Position numbers and translations under genes: made by a program
Source: Sphingorhabdus sp.
GTDB lineage: Bacteria; Pseudomonadota; Alphaproteobacteria; Sphingomonadales; Sphingomonadaceae
DNA length: 64,000 nt
Reading direction: 5' to 3'
Assembly: GCA_028279555.1 (NCBI GenBank)
Contig: JANQNO010000005.1
Coordinates: 124,001 to 188,000, forward strand
In this document: piece after piece, positions 28,032-35,600 of the stretch
Numbering within the stretch: position 1 is the stretch's first letter
Layout: every line of letters begins with the position of its first letter
Notes under the pieces: model-generated
What the model saw: the letters and a program-made list of their open reading frames with translations, nothing else
Databases searched by the model: none
Told to the model about the DNA's origin: nothing

Positions 28032-31000
28032 ATGACACAAGAGGTCGCAGAAGAAGCTGTTGAGACGTTGCCAGGGAAGCGCAGGCAAAAGCGACGGATA
28101 TTCGGCGGAATGCTGCTCCTGCTCATGGTCCTTCTGGCGATCGCCTGGTGGCAACGCACGCAGATTGCCGACAAATTCGTTCAGGATACGATTGCAGGCT
28201 ATGATGTGGAGGCCAGCTATGAAATCGACAATGTCGGCATCCGCACGCAAAGCGTAAAAAACCTCGTCCTGGGAGATCCGGACAATCCCGACCTGACCGT
28301 CCGGTCGCTGGAGGTGGATTTGTCGCTCGGCTTTTCGGGCGTAGCCATCCAGTGGATACGCGCAAAAGGGGTCCGGTTGCGCGGCAAGCTGCTGGAAGAC
28401 GGCACCATTCAATTGGGCGAGCTTGACAAATTCCTCGATCCTGAAAGCGAGGAACCATTCCGGCTACCCGATTTTGCGCTTGACCTTGAAGACGCATCGG
28501 CCTCGCTAGCTACGCCTTGGGGCAATCTCGGTATCGCGCTGGAGGGATTTGGCCAGCTGCGCGGCCAGTTCAATGGTGAGGCGGCTTTGCGCAGCCCATC
28601 GCTCGCCTATCAGGGCTGCAATCTGCGCGGCGTTCGCTTTGATGGCGAGCTGCTGCTGGATGCGGAAAAACCGCAACTTATCGGCCCGCTGCAAGCCGAT
28701 ATGCTGCGTTGCCCGCAGCAGGATCTTGCGGCGACGCGGCCGCTGCTTGATACCGACCTCACGCTCAATGAAACATTCGACCGCTGGGTTGGAAATGTCG
28801 GTTTCAAGGCTCAGAATGTTGCTTTGGCAGGGCAGGAATTTATCGCGCCTGCCGGAACGCTCGATGTCAGCGGCGGAATTGAGCGGAGCCTGTTCCAGCT
28901 GACCGTTGACGAGGCTGGGTATCGCGGCGACCCGCTAAAAATTCGCCAAATGGCATTGACAGGAGAAGGGCGTATGGGCCTTGCCGAGGCCGGTTTCTCG
29001 CTTGCCATGCGCGGCAATGCCGAAATCGCCGGTGGGAGTATCGATCCATCGCTCGTCTCTGCAATTGACGATGCTGCGGCAAGTAGCGCTGAAACCCCGG
29101 TCGGCCCGTTGCTCGAGCGGCTGGGGCCTGCCGCGCGCGCGGCCTTGAACAGTTTCGATGCAGGCGCAGATTTTGATTTTGCGGTGCCGGCGCGCGCTGC
29201 GGCGAAGATCGACATCACTGGTCTCGACATTGCCACCCAGTCGGGCGCGCGGCTTCGCCAATCCGGCGCGCTACGGCTCGAAACGCGGGGCGGCGGCCTC
29301 GCGCTTGTCAGCCCGGTCGCGCTTGCCTTCGATGGCGGCGGCCTGCCGGAGGGCCGATTGGCGCTGCGGCGATCGGGCGCGCAAGGCTGGGCGGGCAGGC
29401 TTTCGCTGTCGCCCTATGCCAGCGGCAATGCCAGGCTGGCGCTTACCGACTTTGATTTCAGCGGCAATCCGGGCGGCAGCTGGCGCTTCGGTGGCAATGC
29501 CGTGCTCTCGGGGCCCTTGCCCGGCGGCCGGATCGATGGCCTTCGCCTGCCCGTCGATGGGCGCTGGGACGGGCGCAGCCTGTCGATGCTGAGCGGGTGC
29601 CGCCAGCTGGCATTCGACCGTGCGGCCTATGCTGGCCTCGATCTGGGGGCGCATCGTTTCAACCTGTGTCCGCAAAGCGAGTCAATTGTTACCTCCGGAC
29701 CGTCGGGGACCAGCGTAAATACCCGTATCCCTAGCTTCGCCATGAAAGGCCGCCTCGGCGGAACGCCCATAGATTTGAAGGCCGCTACAGTCCGTTTCAG
29801 CCTTGATGAAGGTTTCAATGCCCGCAATGTCGACGTGGCCCTGGGTGCTGCCGGTACGGAAACAGCATTCTCCGCCGACGCCCTCGATGGCCGGTTCGAC
29901 CGGAGGGGCATGGTCGGAACGCTGTCGGGCGGGGCAGGAAAAATCGCCAATGTCCCGCTGCTGATGAGTGAGGCAGGCGGCGACTGGAGTTATCGCAATG
30001 GCGACATCCGCCTGGTCGCCAGCCTCGCCTTCGCTGATGAGGCAGAACAGAATCGATTTTTCCCGATGCAGGTGCCGGAGATCATCGTCGACTATATCGA
30101 CGGCACGATCACGGCCATCGGGGACATTGTTGAGCCGAAGACGGGAACCCGCATTGCCGATGCGGATATTCGCCACGAACTCGCGACCAATGAGGGGCGC
30201 GCGCTGATCTCGGTCGATGATCTATCCTTCACCGATGCTTTTCAGCCGGAAATGGTGACGCCGCTGACACTGGGCGTCATCGCCAATGTGAAAGGCGATG
30301 TTTTCGGCGATGCGCGTATCGAATGGGACAATAGCGAAGATGGCATTGTCAGCACCGGCAGATTTGGCACCAATGATATGGATCTGGCCGCCGCCTTTGG
30401 CCCGGTGCGCGGGCTGAAGACCGAAATGGCCTTTACCGACCTGCTCTTTCTCGAGACCGCTCCGGCCCAGATCGCAACAATTCAGTCGATCAATCCCGGC
30501 GTAGAGGCGCTTGGCGGGCTGGTGAAATACCGGCTCCTCGCCGATCAGCAGGTGCAGATCGAAGGCGGCGAATGGCCTTTTGCGGGCGGGCAGTTGATAC
30601 TGGAACCGACCATCTGGGATCTGGGGGTGGAAACGGATCGCAATCTGGTGCTGCGCGTTCGCGGCGTTCAGGTAGGCCAGTTTGTCGAGCAGTTTGATTT
30701 CGACAATTTGACCGCTACCGGCGTTTTTGACGGCGTGCTTCCGATGACATTCGATGCGGACGGCGGCCGGATTATAGGCGGCGAATTGATTGCCCGTCCG
30801 GGCGGTGGGAATATCTCCTATATTGGTGAACTGACCTACGAGGATCTCAGTCCCTATGCCGATTTCGCTTTCGATGCTTTGCGGTCGCTGGACTATAATG
30901 GCCTTAGAATTGGTATGAATGGCGATCTCGGCGGGGAAATCATTACGGTTATCCAGTTCGAGGGTATCAAGCAGGGCGAGGGGGCAAGGCGCAACTTTGT

Positions 31001-31220
31001 CACGCGGCAACTGGCCAGCATCCCGATCAAATTCAACATTGTGGTGGAAGCGGAATTCTTCAAGTTATTCGGCTCCATCCGGTCGATCTATGATCCGGAA
31101 TATCTGGTTCAGCGCAACTTGCCGCTTTTGCTGCGTGAGCAGCAGGAAGCAGCGAGACGCAAGCTGGAACAGGACGGCGTGGCCACTGACGCCGAAACAG
31201 CAACGGAACAGCAAAATTGA
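28032..31220 (+). CDS. ydbH: YdbH-family AsmA-like intermembrane lipid transport protein
   Basis: 1062 residues: cytosolic basic start, one membrane anchor (about 26-42), then a long periplasmic beta-rich body with AsmA/TamB-type repeats and the YdbH C-terminal region (about 700-1020) ending FKLFGSIRSIYDPEYLVQRN. In E. coli YdbH forms, with YnbE and YdbL, one of three bridges carrying phospholipids between the membranes. The next two genes here are ynbE- and ydbL-like in the same order, which settles the call. Confidence 0.9.
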   Translation: MTQEVAEEAVETLPGKRRQKRRIFGGMLLLLMVLLAIAWWQRTQIADKFVQDTIAGYDVEASYEIDNVGIRTQSVKNLVLGDPDNPDLTVRSLEVDLSLGFSGVAIQWIRAKGVRLRGKLLEDGTIQLGELDKFLDPESEEPFRLPDFALDLEDASASLATPWGNLGIALEGFGQLRGQFNGEAALRSPSLAYQGCNLRGVRFDGELLLDAEKPQLIGPLQADMLRCPQQDLAATRPLLDTDLTLNETFDRWVGNVGFKAQNVALAGQEFIAPAGTLDVSGGIERSLFQLTVDEAGYRGDPLKIRQMALTGEGRMGLAEAGFSLAMRGNAEIAGGSIDPSLVSAIDDAAASSAETPVGPLLERLGPAARAALNSFDAGADFDFAVPARAAAKIDITGLDIATQSGARLRQSGALRLETRGGGLALVSPVALAFDGGGLPEGRLALRRSGAQGWAGRLSLSPYASGNARLALTDFDFSGNPGGSWRFGGNAVLSGPLPGGRIDGLRLPVDGRWDGRSLSMLSGCRQLAFDRAAYAGLDLGAHRFNLCPQSESIVTSGPSGTSVNTRIPSFAMKGRLGGTPIDLKAATVRFSLDEGFNARNVDVALGAAGTETAFSADALDGRFDRRGMVGTLSGGAGKIANVPLLMSEAGGDWSYRNGDIRLVASLAFADEAEQNRFFPMQVPEIIVDYIDGTITAIGDIVEPKTGTRIADADIRHELATNEGRALISVDDLSFTDAFQPEMVTPLTLGVIANVKGDVFGDARIEWDNSEDGIVSTGRFGTNDMDLAAAFGPVRGLKTEMAFTDLLFLETAPAQIATIQSINPGVEALGGLVKYRLLADQQVQIEGGEWPFAGGQLILEPTIWDLGVETDRNLVLRVRGVQVGQFVEQFDFDNLTATGVFDGVLPMTFDADGGRIIGGELIARPGGGNISYIGELTYEDLSPYADFAFDALRSLDYNGLRIGMNGDLGGEIITVIQFEGIKQGEGARRNFVTRQLASIPIKFNIVVEAEFFKLFGSIRSIYDPEYLVQRNLPLLLREQQEAARRKLEQDGVATDAETATEQQN

Positions 31221-31265
31221 CATGGCTGAACAAGCGGTTCAGCCTCCAGAAAGCAGGGATCGGGC

Positions 31266-31502
31266 ATGACAGATGGGAGATTGACGGCAATCGCAAAAGC
31301 TGCGATTCGCGCGAGAATGAAAGGAATTGCGAAGAGGGCACTTCTCGTTGCTGCTGCGACCGGCCTGACAGGCTGTGTGCAGGTAGCGGCACCGGACAAG
31401 CCAATAGAGATCAATCTGAATATCAGGATTGAACAAGAGGTGGTTTACCGGATCGAAGGTGCAGTAAATGACGCAATTGAAGAGAATGCGGAGATATTCT
31501 GA
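31266..31502 (+). CDS. ynbE: YnbE-like outer-membrane lipoprotein
   Basis: 78 residues with lipobox LTGC, then the conserved VAAPDKPIEINLNIRIEQEVVYRI that defines YnbE. The start at 31266 gives a rather long n-region; an in-frame ATG at 31317 (MKGIAKR) would give a standard lipoprotein signal and is equally possible. In E. coli YnbE stacks at the YdbH tip to reach the outer membrane. Stop overlaps the ydbL start (TGATG). Confidence 0.85.
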   Translation: MTDGRLTAIAKAAIRARMKGIAKRALLVAAATGLTGCVQVAAPDKPIEINLNIRIEQEVVYRIEGAVNDAIEENAEIF

Positions 31503-31909
31503 TGACCAAGGGTAAAACAGGTTCCAAATGGGTTGAATTTACGGCTGCAGCGCTTGCATTGGCTGCAACTGCCATGCCGGCCGCGGTATCGGCCCAATCG
31601 CTGAAACAGCAATATGACCAGGCCAAATCCAGCGGGTTGGTTGGCGAAAAAATGGACGGCTATATTGGTGCCGTGTCAGCACCCTCGGCTTCGGTTGATG
31701 CGCTGATCAAGGCGATCAACATCAAGCGCAAGGAAGTGTATTTCAACGTCGCCAGCCAAACCGGCGCACGCCCTGATGAGGCGGCTTTCACCGGCGGCTG
31801 CACCAACATAAAAAACACAGAGAATGGCGAATATTACCAGGCACCGAACGGTTCCTGGGTGCAGCGCACAGCAGGCCCGCCGCAACTTAACAGCAAATGC
31901 CCGCAATAG
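31502..31909 (+). CDS. ydbL: YdbL-like periplasmic protein (DUF1318)
   Basis: 135 residues with a signal peptide ending AAVSAQ. The core LKQQYDQAKSSGLVGEKMDGYIGAV, followed by INIKRKEVYFNVASQTGARPDEAAF and YYQAPNGSWVQR, matches DUF1318/YdbL. In E. coli YdbL stops premature YnbE multimer formation. Here it closes the ydbH-ynbE-ydbL operon before a strong terminator. Confidence 0.88.
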   Translation: MTKGKTGSKWVEFTAAALALAATAMPAAVSAQSLKQQYDQAKSSGLVGEKMDGYIGAVSAPSASVDALIKAINIKRKEVYFNVASQTGARPDEAAFTGGCTNIKNTENGEYYQAPNGSWVQRTAGPPQLNSKCPQ

Positions 31910-31952
31910 GGCTTCGCACCTTTAGCGCCATTTGCGCGTCAGACTAATTTCC

Positions 31953-31990
31953 GAGGCCCCAAAGCAGCTTGCTTTCGGGGCCTTTTTTTT
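31953..31990 (+). terminator. Strong intrinsic terminator after ydbL
   Basis: GAGGCCCCAAAGCA pairs with TGCTTTCGGGGCC, giving a long GC-rich stem, followed by TTTTTTTT. It separates the ydbH-ynbE-ydbL operon from the F0 operon. Confidence 0.92.
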
Positions 31991-32116
31991 GCCATGCACA
32001 ATATGCGCCATGTCAGTTATTGACTTGGGCTAGCGGCTTTCCTAAAGCGCGCCTGCCTAGGCGGGGTGGCCCGATTTCATGGCAATCAGGAACACCTTGA
32101 AAAAGGAATGGTTGCA

Positions 32117-32434
32117 ATGGCTGAGGAAAATTCTGCACAGGACGGTGAAGACGCTCCTGATCCGCGGTTGGATTCCTTGGAAACCCGGCTGCGCGAAGTC
32201 AGAAAAGCGAAGAGAATCCGTTCGGAAAAGGCGAATTATTCGGCCAAAGGAATGCGGCAGGGTAATCGCGTCCTTACCGAATTGATTGCCGGTCCTGCGG
32301 GCGGTACCCTGATCGGGTGGGTTCTTGACCGCCTGCTTGGAACCGCTCCCTGGCTCCTATTGCTCTGCCTGTTCCTCGGAATAGCGGTTGCTTTCAGGAA
32401 CATTATCAAGATTTCCAACGAGCGCCCTGAATAG
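32117..32434 (+). CDS. atpI: F0F1 ATP synthase subunit I (assembly factor)
   Basis: 105 residues: an acidic-to-basic cytoplasmic N-terminus and two membrane segments (ELIAGPAGGTLIGWVLDRLL and WLLLLCLFLGIAVAF) with the conserved GxxxG-like AGPAGG. ATG 32117 has AAGGAA nine bases upstream; the upstream in-frame ATG at 32066 lacks support. First gene of the F0 operon; AtpI is a chaperone for c-ring assembly in other bacteria. Confidence 0.85.
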   Translation: MAEENSAQDGEDAPDPRLDSLETRLREVRKAKRIRSEKANYSAKGMRQGNRVLTELIAGPAGGTLIGWVLDRLLGTAPWLLLLCLFLGIAVAFRNIIKISNERPE

Positions 32435-32469
32435 CGGGGGCGCTTTGCGCATAAACGGGGTTCGTTAAA

Positions 32470-33255
32470 GTGGCGTCTGAAAGTGGCAAGATTGACCCGA
32501 TGAAGCAATTCCAGGTCGACCCGATCGTCGACTTGCAGCTTCTTGGCTACGATATCAGTTTCACCAATTCTGCGCTCTTTATGCTTCTGGTTCTGTTCGC
32601 GCTTTGGGTGTTTATGCTGGGCGGAATGAAGCGTGAGCTGGTTCCTGGTCGCTGGCAAATGGCGGTCGAGAGCGTCACCGGTTTCGTCCAGAATATGCTG
32701 TCTTCCAGCATTGGCCCTGAAGGCAAAAAATACGTTCCGTTCGTATTTTCGCTTTTTATGTTCATTTTATTCGCCAATTTCATGGGCATGATGCCCTTTG
32801 GTATCATACCCGGCGTTCACCCTTTCACCGTTACCAGTCATCTGAGCATCACCGCCGTGCTTGCAGTGATGAGCTTTTCAATCGTTCTGATCGTTGGTTT
32901 CTGGAAGCATGGTCTGCATTTCTTCTCGCTCTTCGTTCCGCAGGGAACACCCTGGTGGCTAATGTGGCTTATTCCGCTCGTCGAGCTTTTCTCTTTTCTT
33001 GTTCGCCCCTTCAGCCTTGCCTTGCGGCTTTTTGTCGCGATGACCGCCGGGCATGTGCTTATGAAGGTTCTCGCCGGCTTTGTGATCAACGGCTTGAATG
33101 CAGAGGCGTTTTGGGTTGCTGGCGTCGTTAGCATTCCCAGCTTCATTCTCATGATCGGTATCACCATGCTGGAATTGCTGGTTTGTGCCATTCAGGCTTA
33201 CGTTTTCGCCCTGTTGACGTCGCTATACATCAACGATGCCGTCAACCTTCACTAA
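32470..33255 (+). CDS. atpB: F0F1 ATP synthase subunit a
   Basis: 261 residues, five to six membrane helices. The essential Arg of the proton path is in RPFSLALRLFVAMTAGH, and the C-terminal helix ends LLTSLYINDAVNLH. GTG start at 32470, with only a weak ribosome-binding site. Sits between atpI and atpE as in other alphaproteobacteria. Confidence 0.96.
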   Translation: MASESGKIDPMKQFQVDPIVDLQLLGYDISFTNSALFMLLVLFALWVFMLGGMKRELVPGRWQMAVESVTGFVQNMLSSSIGPEGKKYVPFVFSLFMFILFANFMGMMPFGIIPGVHPFTVTSHLSITAVLAVMSFSIVLIVGFWKHGLHFFSLFVPQGTPWWLMWLIPLVELFSFLVRPFSLALRLFVAMTAGHVLMKVLAGFVINGLNAEAFWVAGVVSIPSFILMIGITMLELLVCAIQAYVFALLTSLYINDAVNLH

Positions 33256-33303
33256 CAGTTTTCAATCAATCTATTTTTAGAGTTTGCATAAAGGAGTTTT
33301 AAG

Positions 33304-33531
33304 ATGGACGCAGAATCAGCAAAATTGATAGGTGCCGGGCTTGCGGCGATCGGTGCGGGCCTCGCCGCAGGCGGTGTGGGTAATGTATTCGGTTCCTTCC
33401 TGCAGGGCGCCCTTCGCAATCCAGAAGCGGCAGACAGCCAGCAGGGCCGCCTGTTTATCGGCTTCGCGGCCGCCGAACTTCTCGGCTTGCTTGCCTTCGT
33501 CGTAGCCATGATCCTGATCTTTGTTGTATAA
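33304..33531 (+). CDS. atpE: F0F1 ATP synthase subunit c
   Basis: 75 residues forming a helical hairpin. Gly-rich first helix (GAGLAAIGAGLAAGGVGNVFG), polar loop RNPEA, and second helix with the proton-binding Glu in FAAAELLGLL (about residue 58). AAGGAG precedes the ATG. A stable hairpin just after the gene may raise its mRNA level relative to neighbours, fitting the high copy number of c. Confidence 0.96.
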   Translation: MDAESAKLIGAGLAAIGAGLAAGGVGNVFGSFLQGALRNPEAADSQQGRLFIGFAAAELLGLLAFVVAMILIFVV

Positions 33532-33551
33532 GACAAACAGGAATTTGCTTT

Positions 33552-33574
33552 GTGCCGGGGAATATCTCCGGCAC
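33552..33574 (+). other. Intercistronic hairpin after atpE
   Basis: GTGCCGG pairs with CCGGCAC over a 9-base loop, with no T-tract behind it. Located between atpE and atpF', it probably protects or processes the atpE mRNA rather than ending transcription. Confidence 0.55.
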
Positions 33575-33606
33575 CGCCCTGTTTCTGAGACTTCGAGCGG
33601 ATAGCC

Positions 33607-34101
33607 ATGCCACAGATTGCACAGCTTCTTGAGATCTATGCCTCCCAGATGTTCTGGTTGCTAGTTACTTTTGGCATAATTTATTTTGGCATTGCCAGAA
33701 TGATGTTGCCCAAGGTTGAGGCAACGATGGTCTCGCGCGAGAAGAAAATCGCCGATGACCTTGCTGCTGCCGAACAGGCGCATGCCGCCGCCGAAACAGC
33801 GGATGATGAGGGAGAGCAGATATTGTCCGATGCGCGTTCGGAAGCACAGGCAAAGGCCTCTGCCGCCAAGGCCAAGGCGGCGGAAGATGCCGAAAAGCGG
33901 ATTGGCAAGGCCGATGCGGAAATTTCCGAGAAGTTGGCGGCTGCCGAGGCGGAAGTGGCAAAAGCCCGCAGCAAAGCCATGCTCGAGATTGAGGGCGTGG
34001 CCAAAGAAGCCGCCGCGGACATTGCTTCCAAAGTGGCTGGTGTAGAGGTTACTGCTGTGCAGGCAGGCAAGGCAGTAGGCCGGGTGATGGCAAATGGCTA
34101 A
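33607..34101 (+). CDS. atpF': F0F1 ATP synthase subunit b'
   Basis: 164 residues with one N-terminal membrane helix (about 14-32, MFWLLVTFGIIYFGIARM) and a long Ala/Glu/Lys coiled coil. This is the b' form of the peripheral stalk, found together with b in alphaproteobacteria and photosynthetic bacteria. It overlaps atpF by eight bases. Confidence 0.92.
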   Translation: MPQIAQLLEIYASQMFWLLVTFGIIYFGIARMMLPKVEATMVSREKKIADDLAAAEQAHAAAETADDEGEQILSDARSEAQAKASAAKAKAAEDAEKRIGKADAEISEKLAAAEAEVAKARSKAMLEIEGVAKEAAADIASKVAGVEVTAVQAGKAVGRVMANG

Positions 34102-34723
34102 TCCTGGGATGATATATCAGGTGCATCACGACGAGGCTCACGGCACGCCGACGCCAGCGGTACCGGCTGCCGAGACGCCGGGCGCTGAGAACACGATTGC
34201 CGGGACAGCGGCTGCCGAACAGCCGATGACGGAAGCCAAGCCAAAGGCACTCGGTATGGATGCCACCATGTGGGTAGCGCTCGCGATGTTGCTCGTGATT
34301 GGCCTGGCCGTCTGGAAGAAAGTGCCAGCGATGGTTGGTGCTGCTCTCGACAAGCAGATTGGAGCTATTCAGGCGCAGCTGGACAAGGCAACCAAGCTGC
34401 GTGAGGAAGCCGAGGCGATCAAGGCGGAGTATCTGGCCAACGCCAAGCAGGCCGAAAAAGATGCAGCCGCCATCCGGGCTGGCGCGGAAGACGAGGCCAA
34501 ACTCATCGTCAAAAAGGCCAAGGAAGATGCCAGCGAGCTGATTCATCGGCGCAAGGAAATGGCCGAGCAAAAAATAGCTGCTGCCGAGGCAGAGGCAATT
34601 GCGGATGTGCGCGCCAAGGCGGCAGCCACAGCAGCAGCGGCCGCGGAGCTCCTAATTGCCGAGAATGCCGATCCAAAGAGCGATGCGTCGCTCATCGACA
34701 AGACGATTGCCTCGCTGAATTGA
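34094..34723 (+). CDS. atpF: F0F1 ATP synthase subunit b
   Basis: 209 residues. An Ala/Pro-rich cytoplasmic or disordered start (1-52), the membrane helix MWVALAMLLVIGLAVWKKVP (about 59-78), then a long Ala/Glu/Lys coiled coil to the end. Last gene of the F0 operon; F1 genes (atpHAGDC) are not here, as is usual in this class. Confidence 0.92.
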   Translation: MANPGMIYQVHHDEAHGTPTPAVPAAETPGAENTIAGTAAAEQPMTEAKPKALGMDATMWVALAMLLVIGLAVWKKVPAMVGAALDKQIGAIQAQLDKATKLREEAEAIKAEYLANAKQAEKDAAAIRAGAEDEAKLIVKKAKEDASELIHRRKEMAEQKIAAAEAEAIADVRAKAAATAAAAAELLIAENADPKSDASLIDKTIASLN

Positions 34724-34792
34724 TCTGATGATCGGGGTATCCCGGGGCCCGCGACAAGGGCCTTGCAATTGATTGAAAAAGAGCCTGAATTA

Positions 34793-34813
34793 CCCGCAAG
34801 CAATTGCGGGAGG
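34793..34813 (+). promoter_or_regulatory. Hairpin overlapping the SIMPL gene ribosome-binding site
   Basis: CCCGCAA and TTGCGGG form a perfect 7-base stem with GCAA between (34793-34810), and the last GGG is the start of the GGGAGG Shine-Dalgarno (34808-34813). Folding could limit translation, as in RNA thermometers; this is inference. Confidence 0.45.
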
Positions 34814-34819
34814 TTTGGT

Positions 34820-35548
34820 ATGCGTCATTTCGGACACTTTATTGCGCTGGCAGCATTGGCCGCTGGTTCACCAGTAATGGCCCAACGGTCTACTTCTGCG
34901 GTTGTCGGAGATGTTGAATCGCCCGTCCTTTTGTTTTCGGTGAGGGGCAAGGCTTCGGCGAAGCCGGATGTAGGCACCATAAGCGGCGGCGTGCAGTCGA
35001 CATCGAACAATGCCAGCGAGGCGATGCGCATGAATAATCGCAAAATGGCATCTGTTATCGACACCATCCGTAGCGCAGGCGTCAAATCGAAAGACATCCA
35101 GACTTCCGGGATCAGCCTTCGCAAGCATTATGAATGGGAAAATGACAAGCGGGTGGAGAAAGGATTCCGGGCGTCGAATTCGATCAATGTACATATTCGC
35201 AACACTGAGGATCTGGGGAAAATTCTCCAGGCAATCGTCGACAGCGGGGCGACCAACATCAATGGCCCCAACTTTTCCCTGGAGGATGACAGCAAGCTCG
35301 TCGAAGAAGCCCGCGCAAAAGCCATCAAAAAGGCTGCCGCCCTTGCCCAAAGCTATGCGAAGCAAACAGGTTTTCGTGAGGCGAAGCTGGTTTCGATCAC
35401 CGAGGGATATGGCAGCGAAGCCGAGCTACTATACAACCTTGCTCCCGCAGAAGCAGCTGCCGATGCCGCCGCCGGCACTGTGCCGGTGGAAGTAGGTGAG
35501 GTCGCCAGAGAAGTTTCGATTACCGCCAGATACCGCCTTGTGAAATAG
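34820..35548 (+). CDS. SIMPL-domain (DUF541) periplasmic protein
   Basis: 242 residues with a signal peptide ending GSPVMAQ, then one SIMPL domain: FSVRGKASAKPDVGTISGGVQ at the start, IQTSGISLRKHYEW in the middle, KAIKKAAALAQSYAKQTG, ending VSITARYRL. SIMPL proteins bind various partners and some relate to oxidative stress; no clear role here. ATG 34820 is preferred over 34763 because GGGAGG lies seven bases before it and the signal peptide then starts at residue 1. Confidence 0.85.
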   Translation: MRHFGHFIALAALAAGSPVMAQRSTSAVVGDVESPVLLFSVRGKASAKPDVGTISGGVQSTSNNASEAMRMNNRKMASVIDTIRSAGVKSKDIQTSGISLRKHYEWENDKRVEKGFRASNSINVHIRNTEDLGKILQAIVDSGATNINGPNFSLEDDSKLVEEARAKAIKKAAALAQSYAKQTGFREAKLVSITEGYGSEAELLYNLAPAEAAADAAAGTVPVEVGEVAREVSITARYRLVK

Positions 35549-35600
35549 CTTCAGTCCTGCAGCCCTTGGACAGCGCGGTCTGGCGCGCTACATCAAAGCC

